From the NCBI GenBank assembly GCA_003439945.1, contig QVRM01002401.1, forward strand, positions 41,405 to 105,404: a DNA stretch of 64,000 nt, written 5' to 3'. The notes under the pieces are model-generated. The model saw only the letters and a program-made list of their open reading frames with translations. It had not been told where the DNA came from and did no database searches. Position numbers and translations under genes: made by a program. The stretch is from Dermanyssus gallinae (Eukaryota > Arthropoda > Arachnida > Mesostigmata > Dermanyssidae). Shown piece after piece: positions 9,236 to 20,700 of the stretch (positions are counted from its first letter, which is position 1; the number at the start of each line of letters is the position of its first letter).

Positions 9236-9782
9236 CGACGTCGTTGCGGGCGCGGTACTCTTCGAGGATCTGGATCTTGCCCTCGAGGTCGCTCGTGACG
9301 AAGCTGAACATCGCGCCCATCTCCTTGAAGATCTTGGACACCTCGCGGAACGCGGCCAGGTACGAATCGAGCAGGATGTCGTCGCCCGACCTCATGCACC
9401 TGAGCAGTTCCTCGTCGACAGTCGCCAGCCGGAAGCCGTCGAGGTGGCGTGACCTCGGAGTGCTGCCGGGCCCGGGCGAGCCTCCACGTGCTCCGAGGGG
9501 GTGTCGAGTGCCGCCAGCCTCCGCCAGCGTCATGACGCCCACTGACCGTTGACTCTTCTCGCTGCCGAGCCCCCCGACGTCGTCGTCGCCGCCGCCGCCT
9601 CCGCCACCGCCGCCTCCGCCTCGGCCACCACCACCCCCGCTGCCACCGCCCCCCCTGCCATTGGCGCTGCCGCTGCTGGCTGCGTCCTCGTTATCCATTG
9701 GCCGGCCACAGTAGACGCCCGGCACCGCACAGACGCTGACGACGAGCAGCACAAGCAGAAGAACGACGGTGAAGTTGTGCAT
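9236..9782 (-). CDS. GLTP-domain lipid transfer protein (CPTP/GLTPD2-like), exon 1
   Basis: The exon encodes, from Met at 9782, a signal-peptide or anchor-like start (MHNFTVVLLLVLLVVSVCAV). A Gly/Asp-rich low-complexity linker follows, then the beginning of a GLTP fold: DEELLRCMRSGDDILLDSYL, KIFKEMGAMFSFVTSDLEGK, IQILEEYRARNDV. The pair Asp and Lys in SDLEGK matches D56 and K60 of human CPTP. With the Arg residues of exon 2 it predicts ceramide-1-phosphate rather than glycolipid binding (inference). The donor GTCG/GTGAGT at 9236/9235 is strong, phase 1. The frame stays open upstream to 10280 with another Met at 10184, but that part is mostly Asn/Ser repeat product. I therefore prefer 9782, whose Kozak context is weak. 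The hydrophobic start suggests secretion or membrane anchoring, as in GLTPD2, not the cytosolic location of CPTP. Confidence 0.88.
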
Positions 9783-10528
9783 CAAACTGCCGCTACGCGC
9801 CAGCACGCAGCCCAACAGCGACGAACTTCGCAGCAGGCTCTGGCGGCACTGATCGCAGCCACACCACCAGCGAAGCAACGGGCTGCTGCTGCTATTGAGG
9901 TTGATGTTGTTGTCGATGCTGCTGCTGCTGTTGTTGAGGTTGAGGTTGTTGTTGCAGTTGCTGTTGATGTTGCCGCTGATGGTGGAGATGGTGGTACCAC
10001 CAGCTGTTACTCGAGCCACCTCCTCCTCCTCCTCCTCGGGGGAGCGGGGGTGGCCGTTCGAACAACAAACACTGGCGGGGTACACCAACGGCAACAGTGG
10101 CAGTGGCGGAAAAAGCGCTCGAAGCGGCTGAAGAAGGCATCGACAACATGTGCAACAACACGTCTTTGTCATGAAGTTGTACATTATGTTGCTGTTGTTG
10201 TTGCTGCTGCTGCTGTTGTTGTTGTTGGTGCTGGTGTTGGTGGGGTGATGATGGTGGTGATCTCGGTGAACATGGTGCACGTTATAATGATGATGGTGCT
10301 GATAGTTTTGTTGGGGGTGCAGTAGAAGCTGCTGCTGATGTTGTTGGTGTTGTTGTTGTTGTTGTGTTGTTGTAATGGCGCTTGTTGATGTTGTTGTTGT
10401 TGTTGTTGTAATGGCGCTTGTTGATGTAGTGGTGGTTGTTGTGATGGTGAAAGTTGCTGATGCTGTTGTTGCTGCTGCTGCTGTTGTTGTAGCTGTTGAT
10501 TATGATGTAGTAGCTCAATACTCGCCAT
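9783..10528 (-). other. Upstream open region of the GLTP gene, polyN/polyQ coding potential
   Basis: The GLTP frame remains open to 10280, with Met at 10184 (MYNFMTK followed by Cys-rich and Asn/Ser tracts). In another frame a Met at 10528 (ATAATGG context) starts a 114-residue polyQ-rich ORF (MASIELLHHNQQL then Q runs). Either could be an N-terminal extension, an upstream ORF in the 5' UTR, or translation of CAA/CAG repeat with no biological role. Because the trinucleotide tracts here resemble those throughout 10-31 kb, I regard most of this as untranslated. Confidence 0.35.
10180..10500. repeat. Trinucleotide (GTT/GCT) tract
   Basis: Long runs of GTT and GCT on the plus strand (CAA/CAG on the minus strand) with two near-identical sub-blocks around GTAATGGCGCTTGTTGATGT (about 10372-10430). 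This is one of the strongest tracts of the trinucleotide-rich zone. Confidence 0.85.
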
Positions 10529-12215
10529 TATCGCCGCAGAAGAGGGCTTAGCTGACAGTGGGCAAAAATCGACTACTAGACTTATTCTGGACAGACTAGT
10601 AGCTTAGACCAACAACAACAACACGTGGAATAGAGAGACGAATGAGAAGATCATGAGATGATGGAACTAGCCGTTTAAAGAAAACAGAGCTCCAATAAGA
10701 AGAAAAGCGACTTAGAGGCATAAACAGCAACGACGACAACAAAAACAACAACAACAATGATTGTAGTAGTGGCAGCTGGAGCAGCAGCGGAAGCGATAAC
10801 AACAAAAACAACAACAATACAATAGAGATTCTTGTTGCTGAACTAGCAGCAATAGCATTAGCAGCAAACACTCAGCTCGACTACGATGAACCAACAGCGG
10901 CCGAAGCCGCGGCTGTGGCTGCCACTAGCAGAGAGACTGGCAAGGAGATTTCCGCGCACCCCCGGCCGCGGCAGCAGCAGCCGCAGCAACGACAATGCTC
11001 TCTCCCCCTCTCCCCACTTTCTCCCCCGGGCATGTGTAGCCGTAATCCTAATAGAGCTGGTCGTCGTAGTACTGGTAGTAATAGTACCAATATTAGTGAT
11101 GATGTATAGTAGTAACAGAAGGTCTGTTGTTATTGTTGTTAATGTTGCTGACGTTGTTGTAGATGCCAATGTAGATGATGTTGTTGTTGCTGCTGCTGTT
11201 GAGGTTGTTGCCGCTGTTGCTGCTGCTGCTGATATTGTTGTTGTTGTGTTGTTATTGCTGCTGTTGATGTTACTGATGTTGCTGCTTGTTGATGTTCTGA
11301 TCGTCGTCGTCGTCGTTGTTGTTGTTTTTGTTGTTGTTAACAAGAAAAGTGCACAGCATCACCATCACCGGTAGCGTTATTATCACAGGCACCAACCACC
11401 TCAACCGTCACCTCCACCTCCACCTCTAGCTAGCGCTCTCTATGATGATGGTCAGCAGTACTACAACGCCCAATACGGTCGAACAACAAAGTGAACAACA
11501 ACAAAGTGAATCGTCAAACAACCCCGACCACCGACAGCCGTCGTTGTCGTGTCGTCGTTGTTGTTGTTGTTGTTGTCGTCGTCGGTCGTCGTCGTTAACA
11601 ACAAGGAAGAAACACAAACGGGCGCGATTACGCTGCATCAGCAGGAGGAATAGCAAGGGACATCACCACACGACCAGAAGCGGCAACAGCAACAGCAATA
11701 GCAAGCAGCTCCGTTAGCGCGGTGTACGTCCCACGGTGGTGATGACCAGGCGGCCAGCCAGCAGGGCCACCGTTAGCACCGTGCAGTCAGTCCTCTACCG
11801 GCTCGGCCAGCTAACGGACAACCAACGACAATCACCACACCACACCGTAGAGTGGATGCGGTAACTATGGCTGCTTCTGTGTGCTTGCTGATGTTGCTGC
11901 TGCTGCTGCTGCCAGGATTCTGGTGGCAAGCGGTGGTCGAACATCTTCTTTTTTTTTGTGGCACACAGAGAAGAAGAGAAGAAGATGACGACAAACGCTT
12001 ACGCGAAGCATACGTCCTCACTCACTCTACCACCCGCCCACCCTACGCACACACGTATCGACTCCCTCCAGCCTCCGCCAAACTCAACGTCATAGAGTTG
12101 GCAGTCGTCGCCATTGTGACTGTTGCTGTTACTGTTGGTCTATGTAAGTGTACATATATCTCAGTAGAGGTGATCAACTAGCGGCTGTGTGGCAGTGTGT
12201 GGACGATGATGAGGG

Positions 12216-12304
12216 CGATGACAGCAACAACAAGGAAGAAAACAACAACAGCAGCAGCAACAACAACAACAACGACAAGCAACAGCAACAACAATAACAA
12301 CAAT

Positions 12305-12337
<33 letters not shown>

Positions 12338-12339
12338 AC

Positions 12340-12378
<39 letters not shown>

Positions 12379-12400
12379 TAACGACGACGACAACAACAGC
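12216..12400. repeat. Interrupted (CAA/CAG)n tract
   Basis: Nearly 190 bp of CAA with CAG, AAT and GAC interruptions. It yields a polyAsn frame on the plus strand and polyLeu/polyCys/polyVal frames on the minus strand, which is characteristic of non-coding triplet repeat. Confidence 0.85.
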
Positions 12401-15400
12401 GGAAACGCGACCCGCCGTTGGCAATCGACAACCGAGCGAGCACCTCGCGTCTTATTCAATACGCTCAATATGATCAACGTAGCACTACCGTCACTGTCAG
12501 AACCATAATGATCATCATAATCACCATCACCATAATCATGATCGGCAGCGACATTATCATCCTTTATTATCATTATTGTTATCACCGTGATCCATTATCG
12601 GCTGGCTTTAACGGCTGTCCACGGTCCTCAGCGATGTTGCTCTCTTTCCCCTTGTTCTGTTTTACTTTCCTTTTCCTACTGGATGACTACGAGTATTGCA
12701 AGTCCTACGGCTAGTAGTAGTAGTAGTAGTCCAACTCTTTTACGCACTCACTCATTTACAACAGCAACAGCAACAACAACAACAGCAAAAGAGCAGCAAC
12801 AATAAAAACAACGATAACAATCACAACAATCATAAGTATAGCAACCGCTCGCTAGACTAGTACTGTACGCTCGCGTTAATCTGGACTGTCAACCGTCGAA
12901 GGGCTGGGGGGGGTCTAGGCGATTGAGACTAGCTGGGGGTGAGAAGTAGTCATTGGCCATGCAACGAACGACACCAACCGATCCCGACGGTGAAGTCAAA
13001 ATAACAGCACAACAACAACGAGAGACAACAACAACAACAACAACGAGAGGACAACAACAACAACGAGAGGAGAGAAACACAGCAAAAACGACAACGGCAG
13101 CGGGGACAACAACAACAGCAGCAACAACAATAACGGCAGCTTTTCGTTTGTGCCAGACTATCACCGAACAAATGAAGCCACAAGCAACAAGCAAACTGTG
13201 CGGCGAGTAGCAAACTGGATGGACTGACTACCACCTACAACCCCTAAGCGACGGACCATTGCCCCCATTCATTACCATTGCCCCGTTCACCGGCCGATTG
13301 ACCGATTGGCAGACCGACCGACAGACAGACAGAGCAACCGATCAACAAGCTAATGTTGCTAGTGGGACGGAGACTGCTGGCGGGAGTTGCTACACAAGCT
13401 CGATGCTCGGCACCACTATGGTGGTGTGGCCGCCGGTAGGTATGAGCACGACCTCGTCATCAGCGTCATCATCGTCATGGTCGCTTGATGGTCTCGATTG
13501 TGATCATGGTGAGGGATCGTTTGCTCTTACATGCTGATAGTGATGCTATACTTACTGATGCTGGTATCTGCGGCAGCAACCCAGTTAAGGACAGCAGGCA
13601 AAGCAAGAGAGAGATAACGGGAGACCCCCTCCCCCCCCCCCGCACAACAAGACTCCCTTGACCCATCTTCTCTCCCTTTTTCCTGCCTTCCTCTTTCTCT
13701 CGTTCTCTGTTCGTTCGTTCGTACGAAGGAACAGTCGAGATCGAGGCGACATGACAGCCAAATGGACTGGAATACTTCCCTCCCTATCTCGTCTTCCATT
13801 TGTCGTAGATCGAGAGATTCATCGAAACAGCTATGATTACCTTAGCTACTGTTACTACGAATTCTACCTGCTAGAACAACAATTACAACAACTACTACGA
13901 CTACTACAACAACAGTAATCAATTAGCACTAATATTACCAGTATTCAGCTTGCTGCTGATGCTCTTACTGTTGCTGATGATGATGATGATGTTGTTGTTG
14001 TTGGTGGTGGTGGTGTTTTTCTTGTTGTTGTTGTTGTTGTTGCTGCCGCTAGCGGCACGTCGCGGAAACATCAATGCGTCTCCTGCTCGCGCCTGCTTAC
14101 CGTTCTGCAAGAACGACAACAACGACGACAACAAAACAACAGCTGCACCTATGGTTGTTATTGTTGTTGTTGTTGCTGTCAGTTATACGCAGATCGGCCC
14201 AGCTCTGGCGGTAGTTCTCGATTCTTCGTGGGGTGCGCAGAGGTTCTCCTATGATGATGATACCTGACCGTTGACTATCGTGGTCATCGGTGGATTCGGG
14301 GGTCGTCGGTGGATCCTGGGGTCGTCGGTGGATTATGGTGTCGTCGTCGTCGTCGTTGTCTATCGCATACGACCTCGTGTCTTTCAGTGCTGCCGAAGTC
14401 GACCGGAGCCACGCGGAGAGGAGGCAAACAGGGCCAGTAGACCAACAAACAAAAAGTGGAAAGAGAAGAAGAGCAATCAGAAGAGGAACGCAGAGAAGAG
14501 CAGCATGACGAAACTGAAGGTAAGACGGAGACGAAGACGAAGAAGATGATGAAAAACAGCAGCACGAATTAGGACGCCCAGCTCGCTGCCTTGCCAGCCG
14601 ATGATCTAAGAATAACTCGTCTAGCCGAGTCGGTTCGATTAAAGCTACGGCCAGATCAGCTGCTCGCCAGAACGTCGGTTGGTAGAAGTGACTCTAGCTT
14701 GTGGCGGCGTAAAGTAGTTAAGTAGTAATCGAATACAGGCACTCTAAGGCGATAGCACTCCACATACCAGTTGAATAAGTAAGTGTCAAGGCAAAAACGT
14801 CATTGTAACACGAGCAGCAGAGAGATGCTAGTGCATGATGAGGTCATACCAGCTACGGTGGGTTGGTTGGTTGTGTGGATGGTTGGTTGCTTGGAGGGAT
14901 GCTTGAATCGGTGGGCAATCGTCGTCGTTTTCCCTCCACTGCTGCTACTCTGTTGCCTCTATGGCTACGAGCTCCGCCTGGAAGATGATGAAGGTGAAGT
15001 CCTAGTAATCGAAGTACTAGTCTGGCGGCGGGGGTGATGGTAACCGTAGTGGTACTGGCCCGTGCTACTGTTGCTGCTGCTGCTGCTGCTGTGTTGGCCG
15101 ATCAGTCTTCGCGCGGTCATCATGGCACAAATGATCTAGCTAGCGAGTTCGCAGCCGCCGTAGCGGAAACAGCTCCTCTTAATCGAGCACCGCTCAGGCT
15201 GAGGTGATATGATGAGGTGTCGTTCTCGCCGTTCAAGATGATTCGTCTCAGCCGCCGCTGCCGCCATCCGTTCGCGGCCATACGTTCGTTGCGTTCTAGT
15301 TGTGTTCGATGCTGGTCAGCATGTCGAACATACATGCATGTTGAGGCGAAAGCGGAGCAGAATCAATATGCAGCGGCAGCACGAGGGAAATGGCACGGTA

Positions 15401-16352
15401 AGACACGCATGATGATGATGATCATCATCATCATCATCACCACCACCACCATCATCACCTATCTACCTATTTCTCTGTCGGTCTGTCTGTTTGTCTGCCT
15501 ACCCGTCTGTCCACCACCGTTCCACCAACCACCGTGCGTTCCTCCAGTTCTCTGTCTGTCTGACCCGATCGATCAACGGGGAACGAACCGTCGTTCTATC
15601 TACGGCGCCCCCTCCCCTCCCCCTCCCCCATACCACCGGAGAGGCGCGTCGTCTGCTGCACGAGCGGGTCGAGAGGGAACGGGAAAGGGCAACCACCTGT
15701 TGTTTTACCAGATGACGCCAATCTGAGTTTCGTGTCGGTCGTGGTCGCCGCCGCTACCGTCCTCGTTGTTGTTGCTGCTGCTGCTGCTGTTGTTGTTGTT
15801 GTTGCTGTTATTGTTGTTGTTGCTGTTATTGTTGTGCTTGTTGTTTTGTTGTTGCTGCTGCTGCTGTTGTTGTCGTTGCCGTTACCCTCGCCGACGTCGC
15901 CGCCGGCTGTCAGAGAAAGCGGAGGGCGCGGGGAGAGGAGAAGGATGACCTTATCTGTTCGTAATTCGTCGGATCCGATTTATACGTGACGTCAGTGCTC
16001 ATAAGTGCGATGATGTATTCTCAAGATTCTCAAGTGTGTAGGATAAAGCACCGGCGGTTTGTCGACAATGTAATGTTTTTTTGTTGACATTCTTGATTGT
16101 TGCTGTTGCTGTTGCTGCTGCTGCGACTGCTTGATGAGATTCTTTGATGGCATGCATTGGGTTCTTCTGAGCACAGTGATGGGTGGCCGTTGTTGAGTGA
16201 CGGAGAACGGACGGTAGAAGAAGCTACAGGTCGCGCTCATCGGCCGATACTGCCGGATAACATTGGGAGCGATAGTAGTCGTAGTATTCGCAGTTCGAGC
16301 AGTCTGTGGTGAAAACGGCGAACACCTGTGATATATATACTCATATATATAT

Positions 16353-16425
16353 AAAAGGCGAGCACTACCGAGTGTGCAAACGTATTGTAAATGATTAATA
16401 AAACATCACAATATTTTCTATATAT
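16353..16425 (+). repeat. Conserved 62-bp sequence between TA arrays, copy 1
   Basis: The core begins GGCGAGCACTACCGAGTGTG, contains ATGATTAATAAAACATCACA (a polyadenylation-type AATAAA), and ends in a TA run. Its reverse complement occurs at 52502-52563 with only two mismatches over about 62 bp. Both copies lie between TA-rich runs. AATAAA some 20 bp before a TA tail suggests the 3' end of a retroelement (inference). Confidence 0.8.
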
Positions 16426-17235
16426 ATATTGAGTGTTACAAAAAATTCTGAAGATCGATAATAAGAATTGTAAGGCTCGTTAAAGCAACTCTTTTTTTCA
16501 ATGGAACATGGCCTCTTGAAGTGACCAAACGAGAAGTCTTATTTTGCAGTGAGAGAAAAATTACAACAAAATTGGTGACACGGGTGTTGTTGCCCAACAT
16601 AAGAGCATAAAATGTACCCTTGCGAGACAACCATCCTATATAGAAACTAAGCACATTGTCGTGTTCTTGAGAAAGCTCTGCTTGTTCGGAAGAACATATA
16701 ATGCTGGCCAGAAGATGCTACATGTCGTTTCGAAGTGAATCCGCAAAAAAAGAAGCCTTCACCCCTTATACCGCAAAATTACAGCCTTACGACCATTCAC
16801 GGCTCAAATCGATCATGTTGGTACTAAATACATGGCGATTCGAGCCGTAATTGCGGCGTAATTGGGATTGAGTGCATGCATAAATGACTTACTCCATCAG
16901 ATAAATCACTCTCATGCACTCAAACTCGACATGCCCGCCGAAAAATCTTAAATACTCACTCATCACGGCTCGCATTGCCATAGGTCTGGCACCAAAATGA
17001 TCGTCATGAATGTGTTAGTTTTGAGGGCTGTTAAGAAACTAAGACTGGCTGTCTCGCAATGGCACATTTTATGCTCCTCACTCTCACTCAGAAAGAAGAC
17101 TTCTCAGGGACCATGTTCCATAGGAAAATATTTGCTTTAACGAATTCTACAATTATTATTATTATTATTTAAACGTTACAATTTGTTCATCATATTTATT
17201 TCACTCATATTGAGTATGCATGACGTCATTAAACG

Positions 17236-17541
17236 TTACAATTGTGAAGTGTGAACGTGTACTCCTTGTCTCCTAATACATTTCTGGGTTGCCTTGCTTA
17301 CCGGACCCATTGTTTCCATAGATATTGGCATTACGATGTAGCCCGTCTCCAGTTCCTGGCACTTGCGTTTTTTCCATTTTCTGCGCTCGGCGACCCATCC
17401 TGCCTCTAGTGAACTGTGGCTTATATGGGATGGAGTTACTGTACAGGACAATGTAGCATCCCATACTAAGCATTTGCCGTAGAGGGTTGTTACACCGTCA
17501 GATCCTTTGTCGTCGTCAAGTTCTAATCTGGGCTCGAGCAT
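17236..17541 (-). pseudogene. C-terminal endonuclease-type domain of an RLE LINE
   Basis: The minus strand reads RLELDDDKGSDGVTTLYGK, CLVWDATLSCTVTPSHIS, AGWVAERRKWKKRKC and IVMPISMETMGPVSKATQ. This matches the C-terminal domain of RLE-bearing LINEs: 'RPDG.T..PW..GR.LVWD.T..DT.A.S', then 'AG..AE.AE..K..KY', then 'F.P...ET.G'. Pro of RPDG is replaced by Ser, as in the 56.4-kb copy. The frame ends soon after ETMGP, so the copy is truncated or shifted. It lies close to, but in opposite orientation from, the larger element at 17.8-20.1 kb. Confidence 0.7.
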
Positions 17542-17752
17542 GCTTGGTATGCCAGCCCTGCGTAAGACTCCTCCTATAACTGCGTTGATTTCAGCGTATC
17601 TAGAAGCGCTACCATGGCTTTTAATACAGCTAAGAGGGTAAAGTCCATACTCAGCTTACTGTGATACAACATGCGTTGCAACTGTAGGGGTTGCAAATCG
17701 GGTTATTTTTTTAATTAATACATTATTATTATCGACCTTCAGGAAAGCCCTG

Positions 17753-17780
17753 CATATATATATATATATATATATATATG

Positions 17781-17826
<46 letters not shown>
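17753..17826. repeat. (TA)n microsatellite
   Basis: About 74 bp of TA with one GTATTATA interruption. It ends exactly where similarity to the plus-strand RLE LINE at 17.83 kb begins. Confidence 0.92.
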
Positions 17827-17828
<2 letters not shown>

Positions 17829-20102
17829 TGGCTCCCAGCACGGATCACTTGAGAGCCCTTCACGATAGGCATGCCACGTCGGGGAAAGAAGTTATAGCCG
17901 CGATGAAGCATTTTTCACGGAGTTTCGCCGGGCTCTTTATTTTATCCCAGCCAGACTGCTAATTGACTTACTATCTTCAACCCTGAGGGAAACAGCGGGT
18001 CGGCTAGCGGGCGCACTGACCAAAGTCGTCAACTTGTTTAATGTAGCGGGGGTGGCTTAGGCGGCTAACGCACCGTTCAAAACGGGGCGTTGCCATGACA
18101 ACCATGGTTAGCAAAAACAATCGCAAGTTCGAAGCCCCGGCCTTGCTGGTTGTATTTGCTGGACGTCGTTGTCATTGTCATGCTGCTACATACCTCTGCT
18201 GGAGAAAGCCTATATAAAATCCAGTACGAGAACGCGATGACGATAGATGCATTTAGTCGATATCGTGCCACAGGCAACTTAGCCCATTACGAGCGTCTAA
18301 AATGTGGTTGTCAGAGCGTTAAAAAACCTCTGTGGAGCGCCTTTTCACCTCAACTGCTGCCTATAACCTTTGGGGCAAGGCGTTTTGCCTTACAGAAGAA
18401 AGACGGGTCAGTGAAGTCGATTGCTTGCTCCTCCACGTTACACAGGCTGACCGCAAAGATCGCCTTTAATAATTGAACCAGGGGTAGGATTCGCGACGCG
18501 ACGGACCTCCACCAGCTTGGCTTTGCCGTACCAGCCGAGGTCGTGGCCGCTGTACACGCCGTTTGAGCTTTTATCGTGAAACTTTAATACAAGAACGCCT
18601 TTAACTCAGTAAGACGGGGATAATTTCTTGAAGACGGTTGACAGGCGGCAACACACTGTCCCCAGGTAACGCATCACCAAACAAACCTTAACGCTTCTTA
18701 CCTGGTCCTCTTAGTTGATTTCATAGCTTCAGCCAGGGGGCTGCAACAGGGTCACCATTGTTTTGTCTGAGCATCAGAGAGCTAGTTGACTCCCCCAGCA
18801 GCTCGCTAAAAATGTTGTACCTGGACAATGGCGTGCTGGGGGGTGATGCGGGCATGGTTGCCGACGACGTTCGGCGAGTGCTTGATTTTTGTGAGACCTT
18901 GGGTTTAAAGCTGAATCCCGTAAAATGTAAGATCTATGTTACAGGCGATACTACACAGGCGCCTTATCCTCGCACCCTCCATGCCTTATTGCCGGGATGT
19001 AAGATTACTCTCGGCAATGACCTGGAGCTTCTAGGAGTCCCGCTCTGGCCGCAAGGGCTTACACGCGCACTCGGAAAGTGGCAGAACAAGCTAAAAGACG
19101 TAGCTGACAACCTAGTTCCGCTCGATGCTCACCGCGCCCTTCTTTTATTATGATCTTCGTTCTCAGCCACCAGGGTCACCCACCGTCTCCGAGGAGCGGA
19201 TCCTATAGGGCGGTTGGACCTGCGTCCATTGAACGAGTTGACTGTAAACACCCTTGAATCTTTTCCTAGTCTATCGCGGGTGGGCTCCGCTCGAAAATAG
19301 ACGCAACCATTAGTCTCGCAGCGGCCTGGGGATCCCCGATCCGCTTGTCTCCGCTGGGCCACAACGGCATCGCTCTCTTAGATGAGGCCAGCATTGCTCA
19401 TTACAATGAACTTAAGTGGCGTCTGTATGAGAAGCTAAAGACAATTTGCAGTGGCGCCCCCTTTGAGGTAACGTGACTAGAGGGCAATTTCATACGACGA
19501 AGTGTATCGCGGCTTACTTGCGGGCTCCACCGACGACTCTGCAAAGGCTCGCCTTCGAGTGGTCGCTGCTAAGGAAGCCTGGTTGCATGCGTTTCCAAGC
19601 GTTCCACTGGGCACCCTCTTAAACAACAAAACATCCCGAAACGGGGCAGTTCTTCGTCTCGGCTGTGACCTTGTCTCTTCCCCCCATTAATGTAAATGAG
19701 GCCAACCCATTGACAAGTTAGCCCATCACGGGTTATTGTGCATCCTGAGTGCCGGACGGCGTGCCAGGTATGCCGGTATTAACGACACCTTCAGCTAAGC
19801 GCTCCGATCGTGAGGATTTCCTTGCATTCCAGCGCCCCAGAGCCTCTCCACTGACAATAGTAAAAGGCCAGATGAGCTGACCATCACCCCCTTCAGTAAG
19901 GGCTGGATGCTTGTCTTAATGCGAAATACGCCTCAATAAATTACCCACATGAGTTTCAACCGAGAGCGTTCGAGGTTCTGGGCGGCCCAAGCAATGTTAC
20001 TCGCAAACTTCACCGCAGGGTCGGTGAACAGTTGAGCCTCGCAGCCGGAGACAAAAGATCTGCGGGTTCCTTGAGACAACGCCTCGATCTCGACGTCGAT
20101 GT
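17827..20102 (+). mobile_element. RLE-type non-LTR retrotransposon, decayed polyprotein, flanked by TA arrays
   Basis: Conceptual pieces occur in the right order on the plus strand. VIAAMKHFSRSFAGLF and RLAGALTKVVNLFNV are RT N-terminal fingers. FGARRFALQKKDGSVKSIAC is RT motif 1 and KNAFNSVRRG is motif A. FCLSIRELV comes before the palm motif LYLDNG (18815-18832, second Asp changed to Asn), followed by VRRVLDFCETLGLKLNPVKC. ELLGVPLWPQG is the thumb, AWLHAFPSVPLGTLLNNKT and GAVLRLGCDLVSS follow near 19.58-19.69 kb, and FEVLGGPSNVTRKLHRRVGE is the C-terminal block near 19.98-20.04 kb. Many stops and frameshifts, a SINE near 18.05 kb and loss of the Cys-His/RPDG nuclease region make it inactive. 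The 5' side abuts a TA array and the 3' side runs directly into another. Confidence 0.85.
18047..18200 (+). mobile_element. tRNA-like SINE head inserted in the LINE
   Basis: TGGCTTAGGCGG at 18053-18064 resembles a pol III box A with one extra base, and AGTTCGAAGCC at 18126-18136 resembles box B. The insert interrupts the LINE reading between NLFNV and the following finger motif. It is unlike family B in its body and may be a separate, older SINE. The ends are not defined. Confidence 0.45.
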
Positions 20103-20120
20103 TATATATATATATATATT
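20103..20120. repeat. Short (TA)n run at the LINE 3' end
   Basis: Eighteen bases of TA directly follow the last recognisable LINE codons (RLDLDVDV), with no poly(A). It mirrors the TA array at the element's 5' boundary. Confidence 0.8.
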
Positions 20121-20466
20121 TGCTGTGAGTGTGTGGATCACTTAAAGGAACCACGATCAAGGTTAGGTAAGCGTCGCGAAGACCGGCATACAGCTGTTTG
20201 AGATGTTTGACAGTCTGCTTCGACAGTACATTCCAAAAGTAAGATTTGGTGCTTTTTTGCTTCAACGACTTCTACTGGACGTCTGGCGAACAACTAGCAA
20301 AAGCCGCGGCCATGGAGACCATGCACCCACTATTGAACCTAAACATGTGGCTATTTACTTTAGTTAGTGAAGCAACTAATAACTCCGGACAGGGGAGTTG
20401 ACTGGGTATGCAGTTTCTACTGAAATATTATGTCGAGTAGACATAAACTTCTTTTAAACGCAAGCT

Positions 20467-20700
20467 ATGGTGAGCAACTTGTGGAAGGATGCCCAAGACG
20501 AAACTCGCCACCTTATTATGCGTTATTCAATGCACGCGCTTCATCATGCAATGTGTACGAAATTTGGCTCTCATGAGGCAGACGAGCAAAGCACCTGTCG
20601 GTACTGTGGAACAAATTGCTCAACCTATCATCTGTTGTATGGCCGGAACCCACCAGCACTCCGGAAGATTTCATATTTAACATACACTCAACTTGAGTAA
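20467..20700 (+). pseudogene. Possible C-terminal zinc-binding fragment of a second LINE
   Basis: The frame reads LIMRYSMHALHHAMCTKFGS, then STCRYCGTNCSTYHLLYG. This resembles the end of Jockey/I-type LINE polyproteins, where 'L.RLRTGH....H..RFG....CxxCG....TxEHLLxxCP' follows RNase H. The final Cys is absent. It is a short match and I call it tentatively. Confidence 0.4.

Larger units (their letters stand above)
10529..17150. other. Intergenic trinucleotide-rich zone, part 1
   Basis: I find no gene with recognisable domains here. CAA/CAG/GTT/GCT tracts recur about every kilobase: 10.73-10.86, 11.12-11.34, 11.54-11.60, 12.21-12.40, 12.76-12.83, 13.00-13.14, 13.93-14.05, 15.77-15.88 and 16.09-16.13 kb. 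They appear in either strand sense and produce overlapping homopolymeric frames. The zone lies between two divergent genes and could hold 5' UTR exons or regulatory DNA of either, but no promoter could be assigned. Confidence 0.6.

Noticed and set aside
9549..10325. 258-residue plus-strand ORF opposite the GLTP exon
   Set aside because: It is the shadow of the minus-strand exon and its triplet tracts: Ala/Val-rich, with no domain. The minus strand has splice sites and a known fold.
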